Below, piece after piece: positions 1-6,734 of a DNA stretch of 9,632 nt; the stretch's first letter is position 1, and every line of letters begins with the position of its first letter. This DNA comes from an uncultured Gammaproteobacteria bacterium (GTDB taxonomy: Bacteria > Pseudomonadota > Gammaproteobacteria > Pseudomonadales > DT-91), in NCBI GenBank assembly GCA_929200485.1, contig CAKMZU010000007.1:16142-25773 (forward strand), read 5' to 3'. The notes below the pieces were generated by a model that was given only the letters and a program-made list of their open reading frames with translations, was not told the origin of the DNA and ran no database searches. Made by a program: the position numbers and the translations under genes.

Positions 1-1
1 G

Positions 2-1048
2 GAGCAATCGGGTTGTGTTAAGGCAACGGTAAATCTAGGCTTGAGTGTTATGCCGGCCGGCTTTTTATTGGCGGGTTTTTTTGTTCTGTCGAGCCTAATG
101 TCAACGGCCATGGGGACCTCTGTCGGCACAGTGGCTGCTTTATCAGCCATTGCTCTGGGCATGGCAGGGGAGGCGGACATACATCTGGGGTTAATGGCAG
201 GCGTGTTGATATCGGGAGCGATGTTTGGCGATAATCTGTCATTGATCTCCGATACCTCGGTTGCGGCAACCAGCACACAGGACTGTCAGCCGAGAGAAAA
301 ATTTCTGGAGAATTTTAAAATTGTCGTACCGGCTGCCGTTGGGTTGTTTTTGATATATTGGGTAATGTCGCCGGGTGCACCTCTGAATATAACCCCTGAT
401 TTCTCCGTATGGATGGTAGTGCCTTATCTGATGATATTTATATTGGCATTGCTGGGTGTGCCGGTTCTTATTGTTTTAGTGGTCGGTTGTTTAATCGCAG
501 GATTTTTGGGTATTTATTTCCGTCAGATCACAATGGTTGATTTACCTGGGGTCTATTTCGATGGGTTTATGTCTCTTTTGGATTTTATGCTACTTTCACT
601 TGCGATTAGCGGCTTGGGCATGTTGGTCGAAAAATCTGGTGGATTAAGCCTGATCCAAAATGCAGTGATGGAAAGTGTTTCCAATCTGATGAAAAAAAAG
701 ACGCAATCGCAAAAAACGATCGGCGAATTAGCGATTGCGGTATTGGTTTCCTTAAGTAATTTGGCGACGGCGAATAACACCATAGCGATTTTGTTATCAG
801 GCGTGGCAGCACGGTCTATTGCAGAAAAGACAAAGATTGTTAAAAAACGTGCCGCGAGTATATTGGATATTTTTTCCTGTGTGATTCAAGGCGTTATTCC
901 TTGGGGAATGCAAATATTGATTATATCTGCGGTTTTTAAAATTTCGCCTATGGAAATATCGCTATATGCATTCTATCCGTGGTGTTTATTATTTGTAGCG
1001 CTGTTTAATATCTGGTCATCTGACAAGTTTAGGGCGAGTGGTTCATAA
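2..1048 (+). CDS. NhaC-superfamily Na+/H+ antiporter, C-terminal part (5'-truncated by window edge)
   Basis: An inner-membrane secondary transporter, probably exchanging Na+ for H+. The frame is open from base 2 with no stop, and a TTG at 41 lies inside it, so the gene starts outside the window; about 348 codons are present. Hydrophobic segments alternate with short loops through the whole piece. Two stretches mark the family: GDNLSLISDT at 227-256 with AATSTQ just after it, and TANNTIAILLSG near 770-805, both of the kind seen in NhaC-type antiporters, plus an upstream GTSVGT. Full-length members have about 430-500 residues, so roughly the first 100 are missing. It converges on the cobalamin cassette and is probably unrelated to it. 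The substrate is less certain than the family: some relatives move organic acids or amino acids. Confidence 0.82.
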   Translation, partial: EQSGCVKATVNLGLSVMPAGFLLAGFFVLSSLMSTAMGTSVGTVAALSAIALGMAGEADIHLGLMAGVLISGAMFGDNLSLISDTSVAATSTQDCQPREKFLENFKIVVPAAVGLFLIYWVMSPGAPLNITPDFSVWMVVPYLMIFILALLGVPVLIVLVVGCLIAGFLGIYFRQITMVDLPGVYFDGFMSLLDFMLLSLAISGLGMLVEKSGGLSLIQNAVMESVSNLMKKKTQSQKTIGELAIAVLVSLSNLATANNTIAILLSGVAARSIAEKTKIVKKRAASILDIFSCVIQGVIPWGMQILIISAVFKISPMEISLYAFYPWCLLFVALFNIWSSDKFRASGS

Positions 1049-1074
1049 ACAGTGGCTCACCGGAAGGTACACAG

Positions 1075-1101
1075 CCCTTCGACAGGCTCAGGATGAATGG
1101 G
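1075..1101 (+). repeat. REP-like palindromic element, single copy
   Basis: The sequence CCCTTCGACAGGCTCAGG, followed by ATGAATGGG, lies in the 71-bp gap between two convergent genes, the usual place for REP elements. It shares the core CCTTCGACA..CTCAG..TGA with the two elements at 6316-6382, so at least three related copies occur in this window. Similar CCTTCGACAGGCTCAG repeats are known to be dispersed in many proteobacterial genomes. Confidence 0.7.
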
Positions 1102-1119
1102 AGCGAAATAAGGGGAGTA

Positions 1120-1752
1120 TTAGTAATCTACCCCTTTACGTGCCTTGACTCCGGCTTTAAAGGCATGTTTGCTGTCGTGTATTTCTGATACTGTATCGGC
1201 TAATTCCCTCAAGGCTTTACCGCCTCCACGGCCGGTAATAACAACGGATTGTTCGGGCGGACGGTTTTCGATTGCGTTGACGACCGTGGTTTCATCCAAA
1301 TATTTATAAGCCAGCATATAGGTCAATTCATCCAGTACGACTAAATGATTCTCCGGGTTTTCTAACTGTTTAAGCGCGACTTCCCAGGTTCGCTCTGCTG
1401 CTGCAATATCTTTTTCTCTATCTTGCGTGTTCCAGGTAAAACCTGTGCCCATTTGGTAGAAATCGACTTCCGGGTGCTTGTCTCTAATAAAAATTTCCTC
1501 ACCAGAGAGTTGTTCGCCTTTGATAAATTGCGTTATGGCCACTTTATAGCCATAACCTAACGAACGTAGCACCATGCCAAATGCGGAGCTGGATTTACCT
1601 TTGCCGTCGCCAGTTAACAATAGAACGATGCCACGCTCTTCATCCGCGGCAGCAATGCTGGCATCCACATTGGCTTTTTGCTTTTCCATGCTTGCCTTGT
1701 GTTTGGCGTTCTTTTTGTCATTGCTCTCATTGTTATTGGTCTGGTCAGTCAT
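1120..1752 (-). CDS. cobO: ATP:corrinoid adenosyltransferase (cob(I)yrinic acid a,c-diamide adenosyltransferase)
   Basis: Cytoplasmic enzyme that transfers the 5'-deoxyadenosyl group of ATP to reduced cobalt(I) corrinoids, giving adenosylcobalamin or its precursors. The 210-residue protein shows the CobO/CobA/BtuR pattern along its full length: a charged N-terminal segment ending in AAADEERG (35-41), the unusual P-loop TGDGKGKSSSAFG (47-59), MGTGFTWNTQDREKDIAAAE (101-120), a Walker B-like VVLDELTYML (138-147), VITGRGGG (171-178), and a C-terminal HAFKAGVKARKGVDY. Length is normal for the family. The ATG lies 15 bp after the stop of the upstream receptor gene, so it is probably the last gene of the B12 operon. 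No strong Shine-Dalgarno is visible, which suggests translation coupled to the receptor gene. Since no corrin-ring synthesis genes are seen here, it most likely activates imported corrinoid. Family assignment is very secure. Confidence 0.95.
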   Translation of the reverse strand: MTDQTNNNESNDKKNAKHKASMEKQKANVDASIAAADEERGIVLLLTGDGKGKSSSAFGMVLRSLGYGYKVAITQFIKGEQLSGEEIFIRDKHPEVDFYQMGTGFTWNTQDREKDIAAAERTWEVALKQLENPENHLVVLDELTYMLAYKYLDETTVVNAIENRPPEQSVVITGRGGGKALRELADTVSEIHDSKHAFKAGVKARKGVDY

Positions 1753-1767
1753 GGCAGGTTTGGGTCG

Positions 1768-3624
1768 TTATAAAGCGTAGTCGTAGGTTAAGCTAAAGAA
1801 GCCGGTAATGCCAGCAGTGTTATAGCCACTGTTGACGACATAATCCTGATCAAACAAATTGGCGAATTTAAGCTTTGCCGTAAGACCTCTAGCTATTTTA
1901 TAAGCGCTGAACACATCGACAGTGGCAAAGCCGGGCATTGTGTTTCTGTTGTAGTCCAGGCTTCGTGATTGGGCCAGCAATGTCATACCAAAACTGATTT
2001 TTTCGAAGCTCTGTATCAAATCCAGTGTGAGTATGTTTTTAGGGCGGAAAGTGAGTTGCTCGTGCGTTGTTCTGTCTTCAGCATCGACATAGCTATAGCT
2101 CACATTTAACCAAAGCGAATCCCATTGGTAACCCACAATAAAGTCAAAACCCTGTATTTCAGCTTTGTTTATATTCATCGCAATATATTGATCACCAACC
2201 TTGGGTGAGGCGATCATATCTTCCATTTTGTTCAGGTATGCTGAGACTTCATAGTGTAAATACTCTTGAAAGCCTTTAAAGCTTATTTCAAATTGTCTTG
2301 AAGTTTCAGGACTGAGATTGGGGTTTGGAATGAACTTGTCAGACTTGTAATAGAGATCATTAAAGGTTGGTGCCCGGAAAGCCGTACCATAGCTTAGAAC
2401 CAATGTCCCTGCATCAAGGGGTATGCCAAAGGAGACATTGCCAGTGGTGCGATCACCGTAAGCATTATTGCTGTCGTTCCTGACAGTCGCCTGGAGCTCG
2501 AAAAAGTCATAATTGATCAGGTGTTGAAAGAAAAGTGCATGATTATTCCTGCTATCAACAGGGTTGTCATTTTGATCAACGTATTCGTTACCTATCGGCG
2601 GAATGGAACCATCAATGTTTTCCTTTCGGTATTCAAAACCAAGTGTGCTGGTTTGGTTCATATTCCAGTTAACATCATTCTGCCAAAGTGCTGAAGTTCT
2701 ATTGGTTTTAAATACATTTAGATAGTCTGCCTGGTCTCGATACAAATCACGTTTCTCATCTTTAACTTGCGCAAGATTTAATGTCGTTACCCATTGCTCA
2801 GTTAATTCATACTGATAATTGGTAAACAGGTTATCTATGAAACGCTTATTGTAGGCATCATGAGGATTAAGATTTCCCATATCATAATCATTTTTTCCCT
2901 GATCATGAAAATAGCCAAGTGTCCATTTGCCTGATGACCCAAGCTCCTGAGTTAATGATGCTTGAAGCCCTGTGTTATCAAAAGCATCATCATCCTTGTC
3001 AAATTGATTGGTTTTAGCTTGAGAGCTGAAGCCGTCCGTTTGGTGCTTCATATAGTTGACCTGCATCTTGGTACTGCCAGTCAAATTATAACGCGCAGCG
3101 GCAGCATATCGCTGAGTATTATAGGTACCGTAACCTGCTTTGATCATGGCATGATTAGGCGCAGTGTCATCTTGAGTGATAATGTTGATAACCCCACCAA
3201 TGGCATCTGCCCCGTAAAGCGATGTCCGAGCGCCCCTAACCACTTCAATACGTTCGATTTGATCAGGGTCGATATAGGAAAGATCTGCTCCACCAGAGGT
3301 TGCAGAATTCATTCGCTGGCCATTAATCAAGACTAAAGTTTGAGATGAGTTAGTGCCACGAAGAAAAACACCTAGCTGACTGCCATACGACCCGCTTGTC
3401 TTAATAGACAATCCTGGAACTTGCCTGAGCAATTGCGCCATATCATGAATTTGCAACTTTTGGATTTGCTCTTTGGTAATTAGCGTAACGGGTGCTAATT
3501 CTTTATCGATGGTTTGAGGGGTGCGCGTTCCAATCACAACCGTTTCTTCCATCGTTTTTGCAATAGTCGCTTGAAGAAATGTCGTGGAGAGAATTGCCGT
3601 TAATAGTATGACCGGATTACGCAT
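1768..3624 (-). CDS. btuB: TonB-dependent outer-membrane receptor, BtuB-like (cobalamin/corrinoid)
   Basis: Gated outer-membrane beta-barrel that takes up a corrinoid using TonB energy. The ATG at 3624 gives 618 residues (E. coli BtuB has 614) and sits 7 nt after GAGGGG; an in-frame TTG at 3639 would add five residues but has no better site. Residues 1-22 are a signal peptide. Next come a TonB box (EETVVIGTRT, 26-35) and a plug domain (about 45-150) with QVPGLSIK, FLRGTNSSQTLVLINGQRMN, IERIEVVRGARTSLYGADA and IGGVINIIT. The rest is barrel, with alternating strands and a conserved end region, LKFANLFDQDYV. The last residue is Leu rather than the usual Phe/Trp, although Tyr stands at -3 and -5. 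Cobalamin as substrate is inferred from full-length resemblance to BtuB and from the adjoining BtuCDF-type transporter and cobO; a siderophore or heme receptor would look similar in the plug. Confidence 0.87.
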   Translation of the reverse strand: MRNPVILLTAILSTTFLQATIAKTMEETVVIGTRTPQTIDKELAPVTLITKEQIQKLQIHDMAQLLRQVPGLSIKTSGSYGSQLGVFLRGTNSSQTLVLINGQRMNSATSGGADLSYIDPDQIERIEVVRGARTSLYGADAIGGVINIITQDDTAPNHAMIKAGYGTYNTQRYAAAARYNLTGSTKMQVNYMKHQTDGFSSQAKTNQFDKDDDAFDNTGLQASLTQELGSSGKWTLGYFHDQGKNDYDMGNLNPHDAYNKRFIDNLFTNYQYELTEQWVTTLNLAQVKDEKRDLYRDQADYLNVFKTNRTSALWQNDVNWNMNQTSTLGFEYRKENIDGSIPPIGNEYVDQNDNPVDSRNNHALFFQHLINYDFFELQATVRNDSNNAYGDRTTGNVSFGIPLDAGTLVLSYGTAFRAPTFNDLYYKSDKFIPNPNLSPETSRQFEISFKGFQEYLHYEVSAYLNKMEDMIASPKVGDQYIAMNINKAEIQGFDFIVGYQWDSLWLNVSYSYVDAEDRTTHEQLTFRPKNILTLDLIQSFEKISFGMTLLAQSRSLDYNRNTMPGFATVDVFSAYKIARGLTAKLKFANLFDQDYVVNSGYNTAGITGFFSLTYDYAL

Positions 3625-3631
3625 AATAAAG

Positions 3632-3637
3632 CCCCTC
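3632..3637 (-). promoter_or_regulatory. Ribosome binding site deciding the btuB start
   Basis: GAGGGG on the minus strand lies 7 nt before the ATG at 3624. The spacing is ideal for that ATG and impossible for the upstream in-frame TTG at 3639, which it overlaps, so the shorter 618-residue product is preferred. Confidence 0.75.
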
Positions 3638-3665
3638 AACCCAAAGAAATCTCTTAGACAGTCAT

Positions 3666-3689
3666 TTTCATAAAAAAGTCCTTATGAAA
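3666..3689 (-). other. AT-rich hairpin in the gap between the ATPase and btuB
   Basis: TTTCATAA and TTATGAAA form an 8-bp perfect inverted repeat with an 8-nt loop, in the 105-bp gap between the ATPase stop (3730) and the btuB start. No T-run follows on the minus strand, so it is not a normal terminator. It could be an mRNA-processing or regulator-binding site that lets the receptor be expressed separately from the transporter, but the function is unknown. Confidence 0.35.
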
Positions 3690-3729
3690 TACAAAACAAG
3701 GTTAATTTGTTTATTATTAATGCCGTTAA

Positions 3730-4500
3730 CTAAATGACGCGTGAAATAGGAAAGAGCGCTTTGAAACTTTCGTTGTTCAACCAGCACATGTTGACTTGGT
3801 AAATGGATTGGATGTGTTCCAGTGTTAGTACATGCTGCGGATCGCCATAAGCTTTTAGTTGACCCTCGTCTAGTAATGCCAGAACATCACAAAATCGGTA
3901 AGCGAGATTTAAGTCATGCAGGCTGATAATGACAGTTTTGCCTTCCAGCGCTTTGTCTTTAAGAATCTCCAATACTTGTAATTGATGGAATGGATCAAGG
4001 GCAGCGATGGGCTCATCGGCAATGATGCACTCGGGTTCACCTGCCAGTACGCGGGCAAGCAATACACGGGTAAGTTCTCCTCCGGATAATGTTAAAATAT
4101 TCTGATGCCGGAGTTTTTCGCAATCAGAATGGATGATGGCGTCTTCCACCGCACGTGCATCTTTCGGCTGCCACTGACTAAAGGTTGATTGATAGGGTAG
4201 TCGCCCTAATGCGATAACTCTTTGGGCTGATAGAGGCCATGATATTTCAGCTTTTTGTGGAAGATATCCAATAGTGCAGGCACGTTCTTTATGGCTTAAC
4301 GTACCTGGTTTTTTGCCTTGATAGAGAATCTTGCCTTTGGTTTGTTTGATAACGCCTGAAATCAGACGCATCATTGTGCTCTTGCCTGCGCCATTTGGGC
4401 CGATCAGTCCGATCATTTTTCCTTTAGGAAAATCGAGAGAAATATTATCAAGTATCTTCTTGCTGTGGCGGATAACGCTTACTTGATTAAGGCTGATCAT
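3730..4500 (-). CDS. btuD: ABC transporter ATPase of the cobalamin/iron-complex family (BtuD/FecE type)
   Basis: Cytoplasmic ATPase that powers the permease encoded just upstream. With the ATG at 4500 it has 256 residues: Walker A GPNGAGKST (34-42), Q-loop YLPQ (79-82), ABC signature LSGGE (138-142), Walker B CIIADEP (158-164), D-loop AALD (166-169) and H-loop SLHD with His195. All catalytic motifs are intact. The order and the AL(G)R(L/T)PY stretch after the Q-loop (97-103) fit the FecE/BtuD/FhuC group. I prefer ATG 4500, which begins MISLNQVSV at the normal domain start. The frame is open further upstream to 4548, but that extension lies inside the permease gene and reads as its shadow. The start overlaps the end of the permease gene by 14 bp, so the two are translationally coupled. 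Substrate is inferred from neighbours only. Confidence 0.9.
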   Translation of the reverse strand: MISLNQVSVIRHSKKILDNISLDFPKGKMIGLIGPNGAGKSTMMRLISGVIKQTKGKILYQGKKPGTLSHKERACTIGYLPQKAEISWPLSAQRVIALGRLPYQSTFSQWQPKDARAVEDAIIHSDCEKLRHQNILTLSGGELTRVLLARVLAGEPECIIADEPIAALDPFHQLQVLEILKDKALEGKTVIISLHDLNLAYRFCDVLALLDEGQLKAYGDPQHVLTLEHIQSIYQVNMCWLNNESFKALFPISRVI

Positions 4501-5569
4501 GATTTTTCCCGAGCCGCAAAATAAGATAAAGAAAAAATGGGCCTCCAACTAAAGAGGTAACCACACCTAATTTGATTTCTTGCGTTGTTGAGACTTGCAT
4601 GACAATGGTGTCGGAAATAATCATAAACAAGCTGCCAATTAAACCACTTAAAAAGATAAGCCTCCCCGGTTGATACTTGACTAAAGGCCGGCATAAATGC
4701 GGAACGATTAACCCGACAAATCCAATGTTGCCTGCGATAGATACGGCTGCGCCAATACCTAACGCGGTGGCAATAATTAATTTGATCTGCTCATTTTTGA
4801 GATTAAAACCTAATGAAATGGCAGATTCTTCGCCAAGGGTTAGCGCATCTAAAAATTTTGCCGATGACAGCAGTAAAAGAAAAGCGACTAAAATAAAAGG
4901 AAACACCCCCCCCACATCCATCAGGCTTTTGTGGCTAAGGGACCCCATTAACCAGAAGACGATTTCACTCATGGCATAAGGATTTTTTGATAGGTTGAGC
5001 GCTATAGAGATCAGTGAGGCCGCAAAAGCGTTGATGGCAACCCCTGCTAGAATAATGCGTAAGTTGTGGTGATTACTTCCGGACAGTAAAAATATTAATG
5101 CCATGCCAATAAATGCACCTAGCATTCCAGTAGCAGGCAAAAGATACCAGGCTTGGCTTGCAAATCCAAAATATAAGGCAATAACAGCGCCTAAGGCTGC
5201 GCAGTTAGAAACACCTAACAGATCAGGTCCTGCCAGTGGGTTACGTAAAAAACCCTGCATGACGGCACCGGTTGTTCCTAAGATAAATCCCACTAATATT
5301 GCGAGAAGCAGCCTCGGAATTCGAATTTCAAAAAATATCAGTTCAATCAATGCTTTTTTTTCTGACGCTTGAAACAACTGGCTAAGAGATAAGTTCACTT
5401 GAGAGCTGCTGCTGCCAAGGTGTAAAACACTAGCCACAAGAATCGTCAGAATAATCAACACTATGAGCCATCGATTGTTGTGCGAGAATGCAGTCAATTT
5501 ATCGTTGCTCCATGATTTGCTCAGCGGCAAGTAATGAACCAAACCCAGCGCAACTGAGTTTGTTGGCAT
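4487..5569 (-). CDS. btuC: ABC transporter permease, FecCD/BtuC family
   Basis: Inner-membrane permease of a binding-protein-dependent importer for cobalamin or iron complexes. Diagnostic stretches (numbered from ATG 5569) are RIPRLLLAILVG followed by GAVMQGFLRNPLAGPDLLGV (about 83-120), GFVGLIVPHL (283-292, the region that contacts the ATPase) and LGVVTSLVGGPFFLYL near the end. The hydrophobic segments fit the roughly ten helices of this family. The start is uncertain. ATG 5569 gives 360 residues but overlaps btuF by 71 bp and has no Shine-Dalgarno. TTG 5497, one base after the btuF stop and with GGAG 10 nt upstream, gives 336 residues, nearer the family's 330-350. I list the ATG as the outer limit; the TTG is at least as likely. 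FecCD members cannot be told apart by substrate from sequence alone, so btuC rests on context. Confidence 0.88.
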   Translation of the reverse strand: MPTNSVALGLVHYLPLSKSWSNDKLTAFSHNNRWLIVLIILTILVASVLHLGSSSSQVNLSLSQLFQASEKKALIELIFFEIRIPRLLLAILVGFILGTTGAVMQGFLRNPLAGPDLLGVSNCAALGAVIALYFGFASQAWYLLPATGMLGAFIGMALIFLLSGSNHHNLRIILAGVAINAFAASLISIALNLSKNPYAMSEIVFWLMGSLSHKSLMDVGGVFPFILVAFLLLLSSAKFLDALTLGEESAISLGFNLKNEQIKLIIATALGIGAAVSIAGNIGFVGLIVPHLCRPLVKYQPGRLIFLSGLIGSLFMIISDTIVMQVSTTQEIKLGVVTSLVGGPFFLYLILRLGKNHDQP

Positions 5570-6389
5570 TAACAAATATTAAACGACTCTGGTTTAGTAA
5601 TCGATTGAGTGCAGGGTGTTTTAGCATTTGTTGCGATAGCGAATCATTGTTTGAAAAGTCATCCTCTAAAATAATGATGTCAGGGTTATTCCACAGCAGG
5701 GTTTCTAAAGATAAATATCCATGCCCTTTAACCCCTAATTCAGTCGCTAGATTGGTTAATCCGGTAGCCTCTAAAATAGCGTTATAAATTGTCCCCTCGC
5801 CATGGGTAAATCCATTAGGTGCATAGAATATGGCTGTTTGGTTTGGTCGGTTTTTGGCATCCTTCGCGACAATGGTTAATCGTTTATTGAAATCGTGGAG
5901 TAATCGATTGGCTTTATCCGTCTTATTAATGAGTTTGCCAATGCGTGAGATATTCCTGCGAATGCCTTCAAAATTAGTGGCCGGTTCAATGATGGTGAAG
6001 GATAAACCAAAATTATTTAACCCATGTATCAAATTCTTATCGCTGTATTGGCTTGCCAAAATTAACGAAGGATTTAATAAAATCAGCGCATCAAGGCTGG
6101 GTAGAATAACCTGCGTTTTTTTAACTTGGGAGTAAAGGTAGTTGTACCCTTTGTTTAGGGCTAAAGGTGAGAAATAATAATTTGTATGCTTATCTTGAAA
6201 GAGAATCAGCCATTGATCGGTGCATAGGTTAATGGATACAACGGGTTCTGATTTTTCTGTGGGTTCGATTGCTGTGACATAGGCTGTTAACCACAGGCTG
6301 ATTATAAGGGTGGCACCCTTCGACAAGCTCAGTGTGAAGGAGAGGGTATAGAATCCACTCATCCTGAGATTGTCGAAGGATGCTTTCAT
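5499..6389 (-). CDS. btuF: Periplasmic substrate-binding protein of the cobalamin/iron-complex ABC importer, with REP-derived N-terminus
   Basis: A 296-residue binding protein that would pick up corrinoid from the receptor and deliver it to the permease. It has the two-lobed helical-backbone layout of the TroA/BtuF fold: VVSINLCTDQW (50-60) opens the first lobe, LDALILLNPSLILA and an AxN-type turn follow, a long linker helix (about 125-155) joins the lobes, and GHGYLSLETLLWNNPDIIIL lies in the second. The first 25 residues (KASFDNLRMSG..LSLSKG) are the translation of an inverted REP pair. The hydrophobic ATLIISLWLTAYVTA (26-40) is the likely original signal-peptide core. There is no good Shine-Dalgarno before ATG 6389. 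Met10, or a TTG at residue 23 that would give MSKGATLIISLW, are alternatives. First gene of the cassette. Substrate is inferred from context; other iron-complex binding proteins share the fold. Confidence 0.82.
   Translation of the reverse strand: MKASFDNLRMSGFYTLSFTLSLSKGATLIISLWLTAYVTAIEPTEKSEPVVSINLCTDQWLILFQDKHTNYYFSPLALNKGYNYLYSQVKKTQVILPSLDALILLNPSLILASQYSDKNLIHGLNNFGLSFTIIEPATNFEGIRRNISRIGKLINKTDKANRLLHDFNKRLTIVAKDAKNRPNQTAIFYAPNGFTHGEGTIYNAILEATGLTNLATELGVKGHGYLSLETLLWNNPDIIILEDDFSNNDSLSQQMLKHPALNRLLNQSRLIFVNANKLSCAGFGSLLAAEQIMEQR
5508..5511 (-). promoter_or_regulatory. Candidate ribosome binding site for an internal TTG start of the permease
   Basis: GGAG on the minus strand, inside the last codons of btuF, lies 10 nt before TTG 5495-5497, which itself begins one base after the btuF TAA. 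This would be a classical stop/restart coupling and gives a permease of normal family length. The competing ATG at 5569 has no recognisable site. Confidence 0.45.
6316..6382. repeat. Inverted pair of REP-like elements inside the 5' end of btuF
   Basis: On the + strand CCCTTCGACAAGCTCAG at 6316-6332 faces its inverted relative CTGAGATTGTCGAAGGAT at 6364-6381, with an 18- to 30-bp spacer, giving a long potential hairpin. Both match the core of the single element at 1075. The pair lies wholly within the predicted btuF coding sequence and contributes in-frame residues of the type that REP translation usually gives (FDNLRMSG and LSLSKG). Confidence 0.8.
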
Positions 6390-6734
6390 TGCAAGGCAGT
6401 CTCTTTGAATCGGAGCGCTATAGCGCTATAGAGTTGCATTATTGTTACTGGCGATACAAAGCTTAGATCTAATTAGATTGCAGTGTTCGCTTAAGTTCCC
6501 AATGTATGGGTAGGTTCGGTCGATGGATGTGATTATTCCGTCGATGTGAAGCTTTAGGTGATACGCTTGCGATGTATGTATCAAATAGTCGTAATTATTT
6601 TTGAACCTTCCAATAATTCACTGTTCGAAAAGTTTAATCGCAGCTATGAAAAATCTAGTTCTGACGCCCTCCTTAAAAAAGATGCAAGGTTAATTGTTAG
6701 CTAGAGAAATTGATTCATTATAGATAGTTATTCT
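6390..6734. other. Divergent intergenic region between btuF and the cysteine-rich gene
   Basis: 345 bp with no convincing gene. It should hold the promoters of the B12 cassette (leftward) and of the cysteine-rich gene (rightward). Visible items are the GCGCTATA palindrome at 6414-6431, a short stretch at 6395-6407 resembling part of a B12 box on the minus strand, and a weak rightward promoter-like pair: TTGTTA at 6694-6699 and CATTAT at 6716-6721, spacer 16, each only 4 of 6 matches to consensus. A few CGATG-containing words recur at 6520-6575 without regular spacing. I see no tRNA or other RNA gene. Confidence 0.5.
6414..6431. repeat. Overlapping perfect palindromes made of GCGCTATA repeats
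   Basis: AGCGCTATAGCGCTATAG contains two overlapping 14-bp perfect palindromes (6414-6427 and 6418-6431) built from a tandem 8-bp unit. It lies 25-42 bp upstream of the btuF ATG, where an operator or a small mRNA hairpin could act. The symmetrical shape suits a dimeric repressor, but no regulator is identified. Confidence 0.5.

Noticed and set aside
1110..1136. AAGGGG...CCCCTT inverted repeat over the cobO stop codon, as a terminator between the convergent genes
   Set aside because: The stem is only 6 bp with a 15-nt loop and no proper T-run follows on either strand. The nearby REP element is a better candidate for 3'-end structure.
2962..3336. 124-codon + strand open frame antisense to btuB
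   Set aside because: It lies wholly within the well-conserved plug and early barrel of btuB and has no family resemblance: a shadow frame.
4500..4548. Upstream extension of the ATPase to 4548
   Set aside because: It would overlap the permease gene by 62 bp, and the added residues do not belong to the ABC domain; ATG 4500 opens the domain correctly.
6395..6407. Minus-strand B12-box-like sequence as evidence for a cobalamin riboswitch feature
   Set aside because: Only the box end resembles the consensus, and the other conserved core segments could not be found, so I did not annotate a riboswitch.
6646..6693. Short + strand ORF beginning ATGAAAAATCTAG, 15 codons, upstream of the cysteine-rich gene
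   Set aside because: It is very short, has no ribosome site and no recognisable product; such ORFs are expected by chance in AT-rich spacer.
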